Both the position numbers and the translations under genes were made by a program. Below are positions 1-11,687 of a stretch of DNA of 64,000 nucleotides, in pieces. The notes below the pieces were generated by a model that was given only the letters and a program-made list of their open reading frames with translations, was not told the DNA's origin and did not search any database. The DNA is from Pyxidicoccus xibeiensis (GTDB lineage: Bacteria; Myxococcota; Myxococcia; Myxococcales; Myxococcaceae). Each line of letters begins with the position of its first letter. The first letter of the stretch is position 1. The stretch lies in assembly GCF_024198175.1 (NCBI RefSeq), contig NZ_JAJVKV010000009.1:1-64000 (forward strand). Reading direction: 5' to 3'.

Positions 1-75
1 GAACACGGAAGTTAAGCCCTCCAGAGCCGATGGTACTCCGCGGGAAACCGCGTGGGAGAGTAGGTCGCTGCCGGA
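1..75 (+). rRNA. rrf: 5S ribosomal RNA, 3' part (truncated by window edge)
   Basis: The first 75 bases match the conserved 3' two thirds of bacterial 5S rRNA: the GAACACGGAAGTTAAGCCC segment, the GATGGTACT loop E region, and the closing GGGAGAGTAGGTCGCTGCC stem. The 5' part lies outside the window, so the rest of an rRNA operon probably sits to the left. It is transcribed rightward and followed at once by a strong intrinsic terminator. The exact 3' end is uncertain by a few bases. Confidence 0.95.
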
Positions 76-87
76 TTCTTTTTGAAG

Positions 88-127
88 ACCCCCGTTACCC
101 TTCTGGGTACCGGGGGTTTTCTTTTTT
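88..127 (+). terminator. Intrinsic terminator of the rRNA operon
   Basis: An ACCCCCG/CGGGGGT stem continues through TACCC/GGGTA around a TTCT loop, with one internal T-C mismatch. It is followed by TTTTCTTTTTT. It lies 13 bases after the end of 5S rRNA, as expected for an rRNA operon terminator. Confidence 0.9.
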
Positions 128-220
128 CTGCGTGTCTGTGGTTGCGATTGCGCCCGAGCCGTCTCGGCTGGCGGGGAGGGCGCCCCGCCAGCGCGGGGAC
201 GCCCAGCACCGCGGTGGGCC

Positions 221-2425
221 TCAGCCTGGCGTGAACCAGAGCACGGACAGCGGGGGCAGCGTGAGGGTGGCCGAGGCCGGCTGCCCGTCCCACCCGGTCG
301 GCTCCGTGTGGATCTGTCCCATGTTCCCCAGGTTCGAGCCGCCGTACTCGCCGGAGTCTGTGTTGAGGAGCTCCACGTAGCTGCCGTGCAGCGGGAAGCC
401 CACGCGGTAGCCCTCGCGCACCGTCGGCGACAGGTTGGCCACGCACACCACGTGGCGCCCCGGCTGGCGCGAGCGCCGCACGAAGGCCAGCACGTTGACC
501 GCCGCCGAGTCCGGCTGCAGCCACTGGAAGCCCACCGGCTCGCTGTCCGCGTCGTGGAGCGCCGGCAGCTCCTTGTAGATGCGGTTCAGCGACGCCATCA
601 GCTTCAGCACGCCCTGGTGTCCCGGGTCATGCGTCAGGTGCCAGTCGAGGCTCTTGTCGTGGTTCCACTCCGCGGGCTGGCCGAACTCGCCGCCCATGAA
701 GACGAGCTTCTTGCCCGGGTGGGCCCACATCCACGCGAAGAGCGAGCGCAGGTTGGCCAGCTTCTGCCACGGGTCTCCCGGCATGCGGCCATAGAGGCTG
801 CCCTTGCCGTGCACCACCTCGTCATGGCTCAGCGGCAGCATGAAGTGCTCGCTGAAGGCATACAGCAGGCCGAAGGTGAGCTGGTTGTGGTGGTACTGCC
901 GGTACACGGGGTCCTTGGAGAAGTAGGACAGCGTGTCGTGCATCCACCCCATGTTCCACTTGAAGTGGAAGCCCAGGCCGCCCTCGCTGACGGGGGCGCT
1001 CACCTTGGGCCAGGCGGTGGACTCCTCGGCGATGACGACGACGCCCGGGTGCTTGCGGCGGACCGTCTCGTTGAGCTCGCGCATGAACTGGATGGCCTCT
1101 TCGTTCTCCCGGCCTCCCCAGCGGTTGGGAATCCACTCGCCCTGCTTGCGGCTGTAGTCGAGGTAGAGCATCGAGGCCACCGCGTCCACGCGCAGGCCAT
1201 CGATGTGGTACTCCTCAATCCAGAAGAGCGCATTGGCGATGAGGAAGTTGCGCACCTCGTTGCGGCCGAAGTTGAAGACCAGCGTGCCCCAGTCCGGCTG
1301 CGCGCCCTTGCGTGGGTCCGCGTGCTCGTACAGCGAGGTGCCGTCGAACTGGCCCAGCGCGTGCGCGTCCCGGGGGAAGTGGCCGGGCACCCAGTCCACG
1401 AGGACGCCGATGCCCTGCTGGTGCAGGTAGTCCACCAGGTACCGGAAGTCGTCCGGGTGGCCGAAGCGCGAGGTGGGCGCGTAGTAGCCGCTCACCTGGT
1501 AGCCCCAGGAGCCCCCATACGGATGCTCGGAGACGGGCAGCAGCTCCACGTGCGTGAAGCCCAGGTACTTCACGTACTCGGCCAGCGCGGGTGCCAGCTC
1601 GCGGTACGTCATGGGCCGGTCGCCGTCCTCCACCACGCGGCGCCAGCTGCCCAGGTGCACCTCGTAGACGCTCCAGGGCTGGTGCTGCACGTCCGTCTTG
1701 CGCGTGCGGTCCTCCAGCCACGCCGAGTCACCCCACGAGTAGCGCTCCAGGTCGTGCACCACCGAGGCGGTGGCGGGCGGTACCTCCGCGCGGAAGGCGA
1801 AGGGGTCTGACTTGAGGACTCGCGTGCCCCCGTGGCCGGGGCGAATCTCGAACTTGTAGCGCGCGCCGTCTCCCACCTCGGGGACGAAGAGCTCCCAGAT
1901 GCCCGAGGCGCCCATGCGCCGCATGGCATGCAGCCGGCCGTCCCAGTTGTTGAAGTCCCCCACCACCGACACGCCGGCGGCCGTGGGCGCCCACACCGCG
2001 AAGGACGTGCCGCGCACGCCGTTGTGGTGGATGAGGTGCGCGCCCATCCGCTCCCAGAGGCGCTCGTGCCGTCCCTCGCCCGCGTAGTAGAGGTCCATCT
2101 CCCCCAGGGTGGGGAGGTAGCTGTAGGGGTCTCTCAGCCGGAAGACCTTCTTGCCGGGGTACTCCACCTCCAGCAGGTAGGGGAAGGACTCGTCCTTGCC
2201 GTTGACGCGCGCCTCGAAGACGCCGCCCAGCCGGTGGTTCATCGCCACGCGGCCGCCCGACTCGGGCAGCACGTGGATGGCCACGGCGTCGGGGCGGAAG
2301 GCGCGAATCACCACGCCGTCCCCGTCTGGGTGGATGCCAAGGATGGAGTGCGGCTCCGGATGCCTCAGCTCCACCACGCGCTGAAGCTCCGCGTCGACCT
2401 GTGCCTTGTCGGCTGGCTTCCTCAC
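221..2425 (-). CDS. glgB: 1,4-alpha-glucan branching enzyme GlgB
   Basis: GH13 branching enzyme that makes alpha-1,6 branches in glycogen-like glucan; last gene of the GlgE operon. The roughly 734-residue product has an N-terminal CBM48/GlgB region (SILGIHPDG, then SVVGDFNNWDGR), the GH13 barrel and an all-beta C-terminal domain. Catalytic residues are Asp414 (GLRVDAVASM) and Glu467 (VIAEES); their 53-residue spacing equals that of the E. coli enzyme. I chose the GTG at 2425 because its GTGA overlaps the mak stop and GGAGG lies 7 bases upstream. An upstream ATG at 2473 would add 16 residues inside mak and has less support. Function is firm, start fairly firm. Confidence 0.95.
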   Translation of the reverse strand: MRKPADKAQVDAELQRVVELRHPEPHSILGIHPDGDGVVIRAFRPDAVAIHVLPESGGRVAMNHRLGGVFEARVNGKDESFPYLLEVEYPGKKVFRLRDPYSYLPTLGEMDLYYAGEGRHERLWERMGAHLIHHNGVRGTSFAVWAPTAAGVSVVGDFNNWDGRLHAMRRMGASGIWELFVPEVGDGARYKFEIRPGHGGTRVLKSDPFAFRAEVPPATASVVHDLERYSWGDSAWLEDRTRKTDVQHQPWSVYEVHLGSWRRVVEDGDRPMTYRELAPALAEYVKYLGFTHVELLPVSEHPYGGSWGYQVSGYYAPTSRFGHPDDFRYLVDYLHQQGIGVLVDWVPGHFPRDAHALGQFDGTSLYEHADPRKGAQPDWGTLVFNFGRNEVRNFLIANALFWIEEYHIDGLRVDAVASMLYLDYSRKQGEWIPNRWGGRENEEAIQFMRELNETVRRKHPGVVVIAEESTAWPKVSAPVSEGGLGFHFKWNMGWMHDTLSYFSKDPVYRQYHHNQLTFGLLYAFSEHFMLPLSHDEVVHGKGSLYGRMPGDPWQKLANLRSLFAWMWAHPGKKLVFMGGEFGQPAEWNHDKSLDWHLTHDPGHQGVLKLMASLNRIYKELPALHDADSEPVGFQWLQPDSAAVNVLAFVRRSRQPGRHVVCVANLSPTVREGYRVGFPLHGSYVELLNTDSGEYGGSNLGNMGQIHTEPTGWDGQPASATLTLPPLSVLWFTPG

Positions 2426-3752
2426 TTGGATGCCTCCATGCGCAAGAGGGCCTGGATGGGGATTCGCACCCAATCCGGCCGGTTCTGCAGCTCATATCTC
2501 ACTTCGTAGAGAAGCTTCTCCAGCTCGAACGCCCGCAGCATCACCTCGAACGTGGTGCTGTCGGAGGGCAGGAAGGACGCCCCGCGAGTCGCCTGGCGGT
2601 AGCCCTCCAGGAATGCGTCGCGGCTGGGAGCCACGCGGCCTTGAGGCTCGCCGCCCTCCAGGGCCACGGTGGCCTCCGCGTAGTCGAACGAGCGAATCAT
2701 CCCCGCCACGTCCCGCAGCGCGCTGTACTTCTCCCGCCGCGCCGTGAAGCTGCGCGAGGGCTCGCCCTCGAAGTCGAAGATGAGCCACTGCTCGTTGGCC
2801 CGCAGCACCTGGCCCAGGTGCAGATCCCCGTGGATGCGAATCTTCTGCCCGGACGGCGGCACGTGGGCCAGCCGCTTCGCGTGCTCGACGAGCGCCTCGC
2901 GCCGGTCCATCAGGTCCGGGTGCACCCGGCCCGCATCCGCCAGCGTCACGCCCAGCTCGCCCACGATGGAGGCGCTCCAGCGCTGCAGGTCCTCGAGCAG
3001 CAGCGGCTCCGGGGTGAAAGCCGGGTCCTCCGCGGACGCGGACGCGAAGGCGTTGTGCAGCTCGCCCAGGCGCATGCCCAGCTCCCGCATCTCTCCCAGG
3101 AAGCGCTCGCCCAGGGCCCGCTCCTGGCGCAGCCGCTCCAGCGTGTACTTCCAGCCGTCCGTGGCGTTGGGGACGAAGCGGTGGGCCACCGCGATGTTGG
3201 CGCCCGCCGGCCCCTCCAGGTGCAGCGCGCCCAGCAGCACGGGCGTGGCCCGGAAGCCCGTCTTCGTGGCGAGGAAGCGGCCCACCTCGTACTCCGGGTT
3301 CACCCCCGACTCGAGCTTGCGGATGATCTTGAGGATGACCTTCTCGCCCAGCACCACCGAGGTGTTGCTCTGCTCCACCAGCAGCCGCCGCACCGGCAGC
3401 GGTGAGGGAAGGGCCATCAGGTCCTCCGGCCCGCCAATCCACTCGCCCACCACCCGGCCGGACGCGGAAGGCACGCCACCGCCCTCGCGCAGGATGGAGT
3501 AGAGGCCCCGCAGGCACTCGTCGTCCTCCAGCGCGTCGCGCACGCCTTCCGCGGCGGGCTTCACCGGCAGCAGGTAGCGCTCCGGGTGGCCCAGCTCGTA
3601 GAGGACCTCCACCACGGCGAGGGTGAAGGAGCAGCCCCCGTGCTCGACGGTGCCGTGGTCCAGGACGGAGACCTGCTTGATGGGCCAAGCCTTGCCACTG
3701 AACCAACGCTGTTGCTTGAGGTACTCCGGCAGCTTCGTCAGGTCCAAGGTCG

Positions 3753-3756
<4 letters not shown>
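2422..3756 (-). CDS. mak: Maltokinase (maltose-1-phosphate synthase) Mak
   Basis: ATP-dependent maltokinase of 444 residues, making the maltose-1-phosphate used by GlgE. It starts [14 protein letters not shown], a hallmark of Mak/Pep2 N-termini. The aminoglycoside-phosphotransferase-type site is [10 protein letters not shown] (Asp311) followed by IFDFEGEPS. The GTG start at 3756 shares GTGA with the treS stop and has AAGGAG six bases upstream. A longer reading from 4950 only continues through treS in the wrong frame. In many actinobacteria treS and mak are fused; here they are separate but translationally coupled. Confidence 0.93.
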
Positions 3757-5408
<1,652 letters not shown>

Positions 5409-5425
5409 ACGCCTCTCAGGTGATG

Positions 5426-7420
5426 TCACTCGTAGTAGTCGAACGCCTGCTCGGTGCGACGGAAGCGGTACACGGCCCAGACGGCCGCGGGTTGCTCGGG
5501 CGTGAGGCGCACCTGCACGTCAGGGCCCTGCCAGAGCGAGCGCTGGTCCGACATCAGCTCGTGGACCTGATAGGTCTCGTCCGCCTTGGCGCCCAGCCAC
5601 TCCATGGGCACATGCAGCAGCGCCTCCTGGGGCGCGTACGGGTCCAGGCTCACCGCGACCAGCACCGTGCTGGCGCCGTCCGGCGAGCGCTTGCCGTAGA
5701 ACATGACGCGCTCGTTGTTCGTCTCGAAGAACTGGAGCGTGTCGTACTGGCGCAGCGCCGGCTGCGTGCGGCGCGCGGCGTTGAGCTTCGCAATCCAGTC
5801 CTTGATGTTGCCGGCCCGGTCCAAATCCCACGCGACGAGCTGGTACTTCTCCGAGTCGAGGTACTCCTCCTTGCCGGGCAGCGGGCGGCCCTCGCACAGC
5901 TCGAAGCCGCAGTACATGCCCCAGGCGGAGGAGAGGGTGGCGGCCAGCGTCGCGCGCAGGCGGAAGGCCCCGGGCCCCGCGTTCTGCAGCAGCTCCGGGA
6001 GGATGTCCGGCGTGTTGGGCCACAGGTTGCCGCGGAAGAAGTCCGACACCGGCGGCCGGGTGATTTCCTCCAGGTAGTCCTGCAGCTCGTCCTTGAAGAG
6101 GCGCCAGGTGAAGTACGTGTACGACTGGGTGAAGCCCACCTTGCCCAGGGCCTTCATCACCTTGGGACGGGTGAAGGCTTCCGAGAGGAAGAGGACGTCC
6201 GGGTGGGCGTCCTGCACGCGGCGGATGAGCCACTCCCAGAACTGGATGGGCTTGGTGTGCGGGTTGTCCACGCGGAAGGTCCGCACGCCCTCCTTCACCC
6301 AGTGCAGGACGACGGACTCCAGCTCCGTCCAGAGCGCCTCGCGGGCGGGGCCCATCCAGTCGAAGTTGACGATGTCCTCGTAGCGCTTGGGCGGGTTCTC
6401 CGCCGTCTTGATGGTGCCGTCCGGCCGCTTCTGGAACCACTCCGGATGCTCCTTCACGTACGGGTGGTCCGGCGAGCACTGGAAGGCCAGGTCCAGCGCC
6501 ACCTCGATGCCGTGCGCCTGGGCTGCCTCGATGAAGTGGCGGAAGTCCGCCGGCGTGCCGAGCTGCGGGTGGATGGCCTTGTGGCCGCCCTCCGACGCGC
6601 CGATGGCCCAGGGGCTGCCCACGTCGTCGGCCGCCGCCTTCAGGCTGTTGTTCTTCCCCTTGCGCGCGGTGCGGCCGATGGGGTGGATGGGCGGGAGGTA
6701 GATGACGTCGAAGCCGAGCTGCTGGATGTAGGGCAGCCAGCCTTCCGCGTCCTTGAAGGTGCCGTGCGTGCGGCCGTCACGCTTCGCGGAGCGGGGGAAG
6801 AACTCGTACCAGGCGCCGAAGCGGGCCTTCTCCCGGTCGGCGAAGACCTCCAGCACCTTGTCGTAGCGCTTCGCCAGGGTGCGGTCCGGGTACAGGGACG
6901 CAATGGTGGCCAGCTCCGGCGCCAGCGCCACCGCGATGAGGTCCGGCTCCGGCGGCTGGCGCAGTCGGACGGCGGCCTCCGTCAGCACCCGCGCATCCTC
7001 CGCGCTGGCGGCGCGGGCCCGAGCGGCTGCGCCCTCCAGCAGCGCGGCCCCCTCCAGCAGCTCGCTCTTCACATCCCGGCCGGCGTCGACCTTCCTCTTC
7101 AGCTCGGACACCCACGTCCGAAAGAGATCCGGCCATGCTTCAATCGTGTACTGGTAGCGTCCGTTGTGGGCGAGGGGGATGTCGGCCTCCCAGAGGTCGT
7201 TCCCCAGGAAGCGCATGGGCACCTCCCGCCAGTCGGTCTGCTGCGCCTTGGGAGTGAGCTGGCGCCAGCGGACGACGGCGACCAGGACGTCGTGGCCTTC
7301 CTTGAAGACATCGGCCTTGACGGTGAGGCTCTCCCCGGCGACGCGCTTGATGGCGTAGCGGCCCGCATCGAGCTCGGGTCTCACTCCCTCGATGAACACG
7401 CTTCCGATTCGTTCGGTCAT
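5426..7420 (-). CDS. glgE: Alpha-1,4-glucan:maltose-1-phosphate maltosyltransferase GlgE
   Basis: GH13_3 enzyme that extends alpha-1,4-glucans with maltosyl units from maltose-1-phosphate. The 664-residue length is normal for the family. The nucleophile is Asp385 ([10 protein letters not shown]) and the acid/base is Glu414 (LSEAFTRP); their spacing of 29 equals the Asp394/Glu423 pair of Streptomyces GlgE. The N-terminal beta-domain is followed by a helical insert and the barrel with YLPPIHPIG. It is the first gene of the minus-strand glgE-treS-mak-glgB unit. A TATAAG box at 7435-7440 could be part of the promoter, but would leave a leader of only a few bases and has no clear -35 partner. Confidence 0.95.
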   Translation of the reverse strand: MTERIGSVFIEGVRPELDAGRYAIKRVAGESLTVKADVFKEGHDVLVAVVRWRQLTPKAQQTDWREVPMRFLGNDLWEADIPLAHNGRYQYTIEAWPDLFRTWVSELKRKVDAGRDVKSELLEGAALLEGAAARARAASAEDARVLTEAAVRLRQPPEPDLIAVALAPELATIASLYPDRTLAKRYDKVLEVFADREKARFGAWYEFFPRSAKRDGRTHGTFKDAEGWLPYIQQLGFDVIYLPPIHPIGRTARKGKNNSLKAAADDVGSPWAIGASEGGHKAIHPQLGTPADFRHFIEAAQAHGIEVALDLAFQCSPDHPYVKEHPEWFQKRPDGTIKTAENPPKRYEDIVNFDWMGPAREALWTELESVVLHWVKEGVRTFRVDNPHTKPIQFWEWLIRRVQDAHPDVLFLSEAFTRPKVMKALGKVGFTQSYTYFTWRLFKDELQDYLEEITRPPVSDFFRGNLWPNTPDILPELLQNAGPGAFRLRATLAATLSSAWGMYCGFELCEGRPLPGKEEYLDSEKYQLVAWDLDRAGNIKDWIAKLNAARRTQPALRQYDTLQFFETNNERVMFYGKRSPDGASTVLVAVSLDPYAPQEALLHVPMEWLGAKADETYQVHELMSDQRSLWQGPDVQVRLTPEQPAAVWAVYRFRRTEQAFDYYE

Positions 7421-7650
7421 ATCGGCTGGCGGCCCTTATAGGTCTTGGGTTCGGTGAAGCCGGGCGGCGTATCGCGGGGGCGTTGATGACGGACGGCTTC
7501 CGCGCTGGCCGCGTTGGCTCGTGAACGTTAGGGATGGGAGTGGAGGGTGCCCACCCAGGAAAAGCACTTCGGCTCGGGTGCCCGGTTGCTGCCGGTCGTC
7601 ATCACTTGAAGCTGGGATCTGCCTGGCTGGATGCGGTATCCGGGACTTCC

Positions 7651-8250
7651 ATGGCGCCTTCCCACCCCACCGCCCCCCGAGCGAGCGACCCGGCGGCTGA
7701 CAGGGCCCTGCTCCAGCAGGTCGCCCTGGGCAGCGGCCCGGCGATGCGCGAGGTGTACGCGCGCTGTGGCGCCAGGGCCTTCGCCGTCACGCTGCGCCTG
7801 CTGCCTTCGCGCGCGGACGCGGAGGAGGTCCTGCAGGAGACCTTCCTGGAGGTCTGGCGGCGCGCACGCGAGTTCGACCCGGCGCGCGGAGGGATGGAGA
7901 CGTGGGTGACGACCATCGCCCGGACGCGCGCCATCGACCGGCTGCGGGCGATGGGCACCATGTCCCGCGTGGTGGAGGGCGCGTCGCACCAGGCGCCTCC
8001 CGTGAGCGCGACGCCCACCGCGCCGGATGACGCCGCCTCGCGCGGGCAGGACCGGGGCCGGGTGCTCGCGGCGCTGAAGCAGCTCCCTCCGGAGCAGCGC
8101 GAGGTGGTGGAGCTGGCCTACTTCGAGGGGCTGTCCCAGCGGGAGATTGCCGAGCGGACCGGTGACCCGCTCGGCACCGTGAAGACGCGGGCCCGGCTCG
8201 CGCTCGAGAAGCTGGGGGACCTGCTGAGGGAGCTCGCTCCCGGTTCGTAG
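7651..8250 (+). CDS. ECF (extracytoplasmic function) RNA polymerase sigma factor
   Basis: A 199-residue sigma70-family group 4 factor. Region 2 is seen in AEEVLQETFLEVWRRA and METWVTTIARTRAIDRLRA. Region 4 is LKQLPPEQREVVELAYFEGLSQREIAERTGDPLGTVKTRARLALEKL, given here as a motif range near the C-terminus. I chose the ATG at 7651 to give a family-sized product; an earlier in-frame start at 7534 would add 39 residues without sigma-like sequence. No anti-sigma factor gene is adjacent, so the mode of control is not visible. It is divergent from glgE and followed by an exported dioxygenase gene that may be a target. That link is inference. Confidence 0.9.
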   Translation: MAPSHPTAPRASDPAADRALLQQVALGSGPAMREVYARCGARAFAVTLRLLPSRADAEEVLQETFLEVWRRAREFDPARGGMETWVTTIARTRAIDRLRAMGTMSRVVEGASHQAPPVSATPTAPDDAASRGQDRGRVLAALKQLPPEQREVVELAYFEGLSQREIAERTGDPLGTVKTRARLALEKLGDLLRELAPGS

Positions 8251-8334
8251 ACCGGGCGGGCGGGCGTCCACGCCCGGGCCGGGCACCGCCGGCAGGGCTT
8301 ACGGTCTTCTTAAGGTCTTTCGACGAGAAGGAGT

Positions 8335-8360
8335 GTCCCGCCCAGCCAGCCGGGCGGGAC
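8335..8360. promoter_or_regulatory. Perfect 9-bp inverted repeat between sigma factor and dioxygenase genes
   Basis: GTCCCGCCC and GGGCGGGAC flank an eight-base loop. The repeat ends 26 bases before the dioxygenase ATG and lies just upstream of its ribosome site. There is no T-run after it, so it could be a weak terminator for the sigma gene, a leader hairpin or an operator. Just upstream, GGTCTT occurs twice (8304 and 8314). Function is not known. Confidence 0.5.
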
Positions 8361-8386
8361 ATCACCGACACTCGGAGGAAGACCTG

Positions 8387-9328
8387 ATGAGCAGCGACGC
8401 CAAGAAGACCACACCGGAGCCCCTGACGCGTCGGCGCGTTCTACGCGGCCTGGGGCTGACGCTCGCGGCCCTGCCGCTCGCCCGGTTGGCCCTGGCGTGT
8501 GGCGAGGGGACCGACGGCGACACTGGCACCGGGATCGATGCCGGCACGGGCTCCACCGGAAGCTGGGCGACTGGCGGCACGGCCGCGATGACCCTGGCCT
8601 CGTCCTATCCCAACCCGTTCACCTCCGGGCCCGGCACCCCCTGCGCCCTGACCTGCGCCGCGACGCTGGGGCCCTGCTACGCGACGACGATCGAGCGCAA
8701 GGACATCAGCGAGGGCCATGACGGCCTGCCCGTGCGGCTCGCGCTGCGCGTGGTGGACGAGGCGTGCAATCCCATCCAGGGCGCGTCCGTCGACATCTGG
8801 CACACGGCTCCCGAGGGGCTCTACTCGGGCGAGGATGCCAGCGACTTCTGCACCTCGGGCGACGCGACGGCCCGGGCTGCCCGGTGGTTCCGCGGTGTCC
8901 AGACGACGGATGCGAACGGCCGTGTGGACTTCGATACGTGCTTCCCCGGCTGGTACAGCAGCCGCACCATCCACATCCACTTCACCATTCGCGTCAACGG
9001 CAGCGAGTACGTGACGTCGCAGCTGTTCTTCGAGGACGACCTGAGCGACGACATCGTCGGCAACCAGCCGCTCTACAACACGCGCGGCGCGCGAGACACG
9101 ACCAACCAGAACGACACCGTCGTCTCGGCCGACGCGGTCTCCGACTACGTGTTCCAGACCGAGCGCATGGACGACGGTGCGATGCTGGCCTGGAAGACCC
9201 TGGTCATCCGCTCGTCGCTCTCCAACGCGCAGTGCTCGATTCCTGGCGGCAGCGGCGGTGGTGGTCCGGGTGGCCCGGGGGGACCGCCGCCTCCCGGCTT
9301 CGATGGGGGCATGGGACCCCGGCCCTGA
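8387..9328 (+). CDS. Tat-exported lipoprotein intradiol ring-cleavage dioxygenase
   Basis: A 313-residue protein of the intradiol (catechol/protocatechuate) dioxygenase family, which opens aromatic diols using Fe(III). The likely iron ligands are Tyr146 (EGLYSGED), Tyr190 (FPGWYSSR), His196 and His198 (TIHIHF). The N-terminus has a twin-arginine signal, TRRRVLRGLGL (Arg15-17), ending in a lipobox LALAC (Cys38). So the folded metalloenzyme is probably exported and lipid-anchored. The tail (from about 288) is Gly/Pro-rich. GGAGGA lies eight bases before the ATG. The substrate is unknown; most studied family members are cytoplasmic. Confidence 0.88.
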   Translation: MSSDAKKTTPEPLTRRRVLRGLGLTLAALPLARLALACGEGTDGDTGTGIDAGTGSTGSWATGGTAAMTLASSYPNPFTSGPGTPCALTCAATLGPCYATTIERKDISEGHDGLPVRLALRVVDEACNPIQGASVDIWHTAPEGLYSGEDASDFCTSGDATARAARWFRGVQTTDANGRVDFDTCFPGWYSSRTIHIHFTIRVNGSEYVTSQLFFEDDLSDDIVGNQPLYNTRGARDTTNQNDTVVSADAVSDYVFQTERMDDGAMLAWKTLVIRSSLSNAQCSIPGGSGGGGPGGPGGPPPPGFDGGMGPRP

Positions 9329-9422
9329 GGCCGGATGATGGCGTGCGGACCCTTCTCCGAGGGTGGAGCCAGGTCCGGCGGCGCTCATGGCACACTCCGG
9401 AGCGGGAGAGGAGACGAGCGAC

Positions 9423-10093
<671 letters not shown>

Positions 10094-10097
<4 letters not shown>

Positions 10098-11635
10098 AGC
10101 TGCGGCTGCGGCTGGCGCTCACCGTGGTCGCGGTGACGGTGCCCGTCGTCGCGGGGCTGAGCTTCTTCCAGCAGTCCCTGCGCCAGCGCTCCGAGGAGGA
10201 GGTGCTCGAGGCGTCCACGCTCGCGAGGATGCAGGCCGGAGAGCGCGAGCGCTGCGAGGCATTCCCTGAGTCCTGGACGGTGAGACGGGGACCTCCGCCT
10301 CGGGGGGACCGGCCTCCGCCTCCGGGTGAGCCAGGCGGGCCTCCTCCCGAGCGGGACGGGAGGTTTCCCCCTGGGGGACCTGACCGTCCGCCCTTTCGCG
10401 GCGACCGTGGGCCGCCGCCTGAGGACCGTGGACCGGGGCCGGGCGGCGAGCCTGGGCGGCCACCTCCGGGCGTGCTCCACTTTCCCTATGACTCGCAGCT
10501 CGTGTCCCGCAACCCCAGGGCTCCCGTCCTCACCGAGGCGATGCTGGCGGCGGTGCGCTCGGGGGAGGGCTCGGTCTTCCATCGCTCGACGCAGGACGGC
10601 CGGCCGGTGCTGGACCTGCTGCTGCGCATGCCCTGGGACGGTGGGCCCTGCGCGTTCATCCTCGCTCGGAGGGTGCCCCCGCCTGGCTCACCGACGGATG
10701 GGCTGCCTCCTCCCGAGGTGCTGCTCGTGCCGCTGCTCGCGGTCCTCGCCGTGGTGGTGGCGCTGGGGCCCGTGGTGCGGCGCGTCCGGCAGCTCACCGG
10801 TGAGGTCCGCGCCTCCGCCGTCAGCCGCTACCAGGCGCCCGTCTCCGTGCGAGGCAACGACGAGGTCGCGGAGCTGGCTCGCGCGTTTCAGGAAGCCCGT
10901 GCGGAGATTCAGAGTCAGCTCTCCCAGCAGGAGGCTCGGGAGCAGGCCCTGCGGGACTTCCTGGCCAACACCATGCACGACGTGATGACGCCGCTCACCG
11001 TGCTCCAGGGACACCTGTCCGCGATGCAGCAGCGCACCGGCCGAGGAGAGCCTCCCGATTCGGCGGTCATGGCATCGGCGATGGGCGAGGCGCACTACAT
11101 CGCTTCACTCGTGCACAACCTGGCGGCGGCGGCGCGACTGGAAGCGGGGGAGCCGCAGGTGCAGCGTGCGCCAGTGGACCTGAATGCCGTCATCGCCCGG
11201 GTCCTCGGGCGGCACCAGCCCATTGCCCGCCAGCGGCGCATCTCGCTGGAGAGTGGCGTGCCCGAGGCTCCCGTGTTCGTGCGGGGCGACGTCACCCTCA
11301 TCGAGCAGGCCGTAAGCAACGTGGTCTTCAACGGCATCCACCACGGCCGGGAAGAGGGCCACGTGGCGGTCGTCCTGGAGAGCCCGCGCCAGGGACGCTT
11401 CCACCTGCGCGTCATCGATGATGGTCCCGGCATTCCGGAGGAAGAGCGGGCGCGGTTGCTGGAACGTGGGTTCCGCGGCAATGCCGCTCGGACGCGGGGC
11501 ACCCAGGGGCAGGGACTGGGACTCCACATCACCCAGCACGTGGCGCACGTACATGGCTGGGTCCTGACGCTGGCGCCTTCGGAGTACGGAGGGCTCGAGG
11601 TCGGGATGGAGGGGGAGGTTTCCGAGGCGGGCTGA
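10094..11635 (+). CDS. Membrane histidine kinase with proline-rich sensor domain
   Basis: A 513-residue sensor kinase starting at a GTG that overlaps the regulator stop. Membrane segment 1 is near residues 8-24 and segment 2 near 209-226; HAMP-like sequence follows. The H-box is FLANTMHDVMTPL (His295), the N-box is in VSNVVFNGIHH, and the ATP lid has DDGPGIPEE and GQGLGLHI. The periplasmic domain is odd: residues 65-126 are a low-complexity run of Pro, Gly, Arg and Asp. This may sense surface charge or cell-wall state, or be a spacer; that is inference. Confidence 0.92.
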
Positions 11636-11641
11636 GGACGT

Positions 11642-11674
11642 GAGCCTCCAGGTCGGTGATGCACCTGGAGGCTC
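11642..11674. terminator. Perfect 12-bp hairpin between convergent genes
   Basis: GAGCCTCCAGGT and ACCTGGAGGCTC flank a nine-base loop, only six bases after the kinase stop and 14 before the end of the convergent surface-protein gene. There is no T-run, but position and stem strength suit a bidirectional terminator. Confidence 0.7.
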
Positions 11675-11687
11675 CGGATGCTTCCGC

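Noticed and set aside
7421-7650. Promoter pair for glgE and the ECF sigma gene
   Set aside because: A TATAAG occurs at 7435-7440 on the minus strand, but there is no credible -35 box and the leader would be too short. Not enough for a feature.
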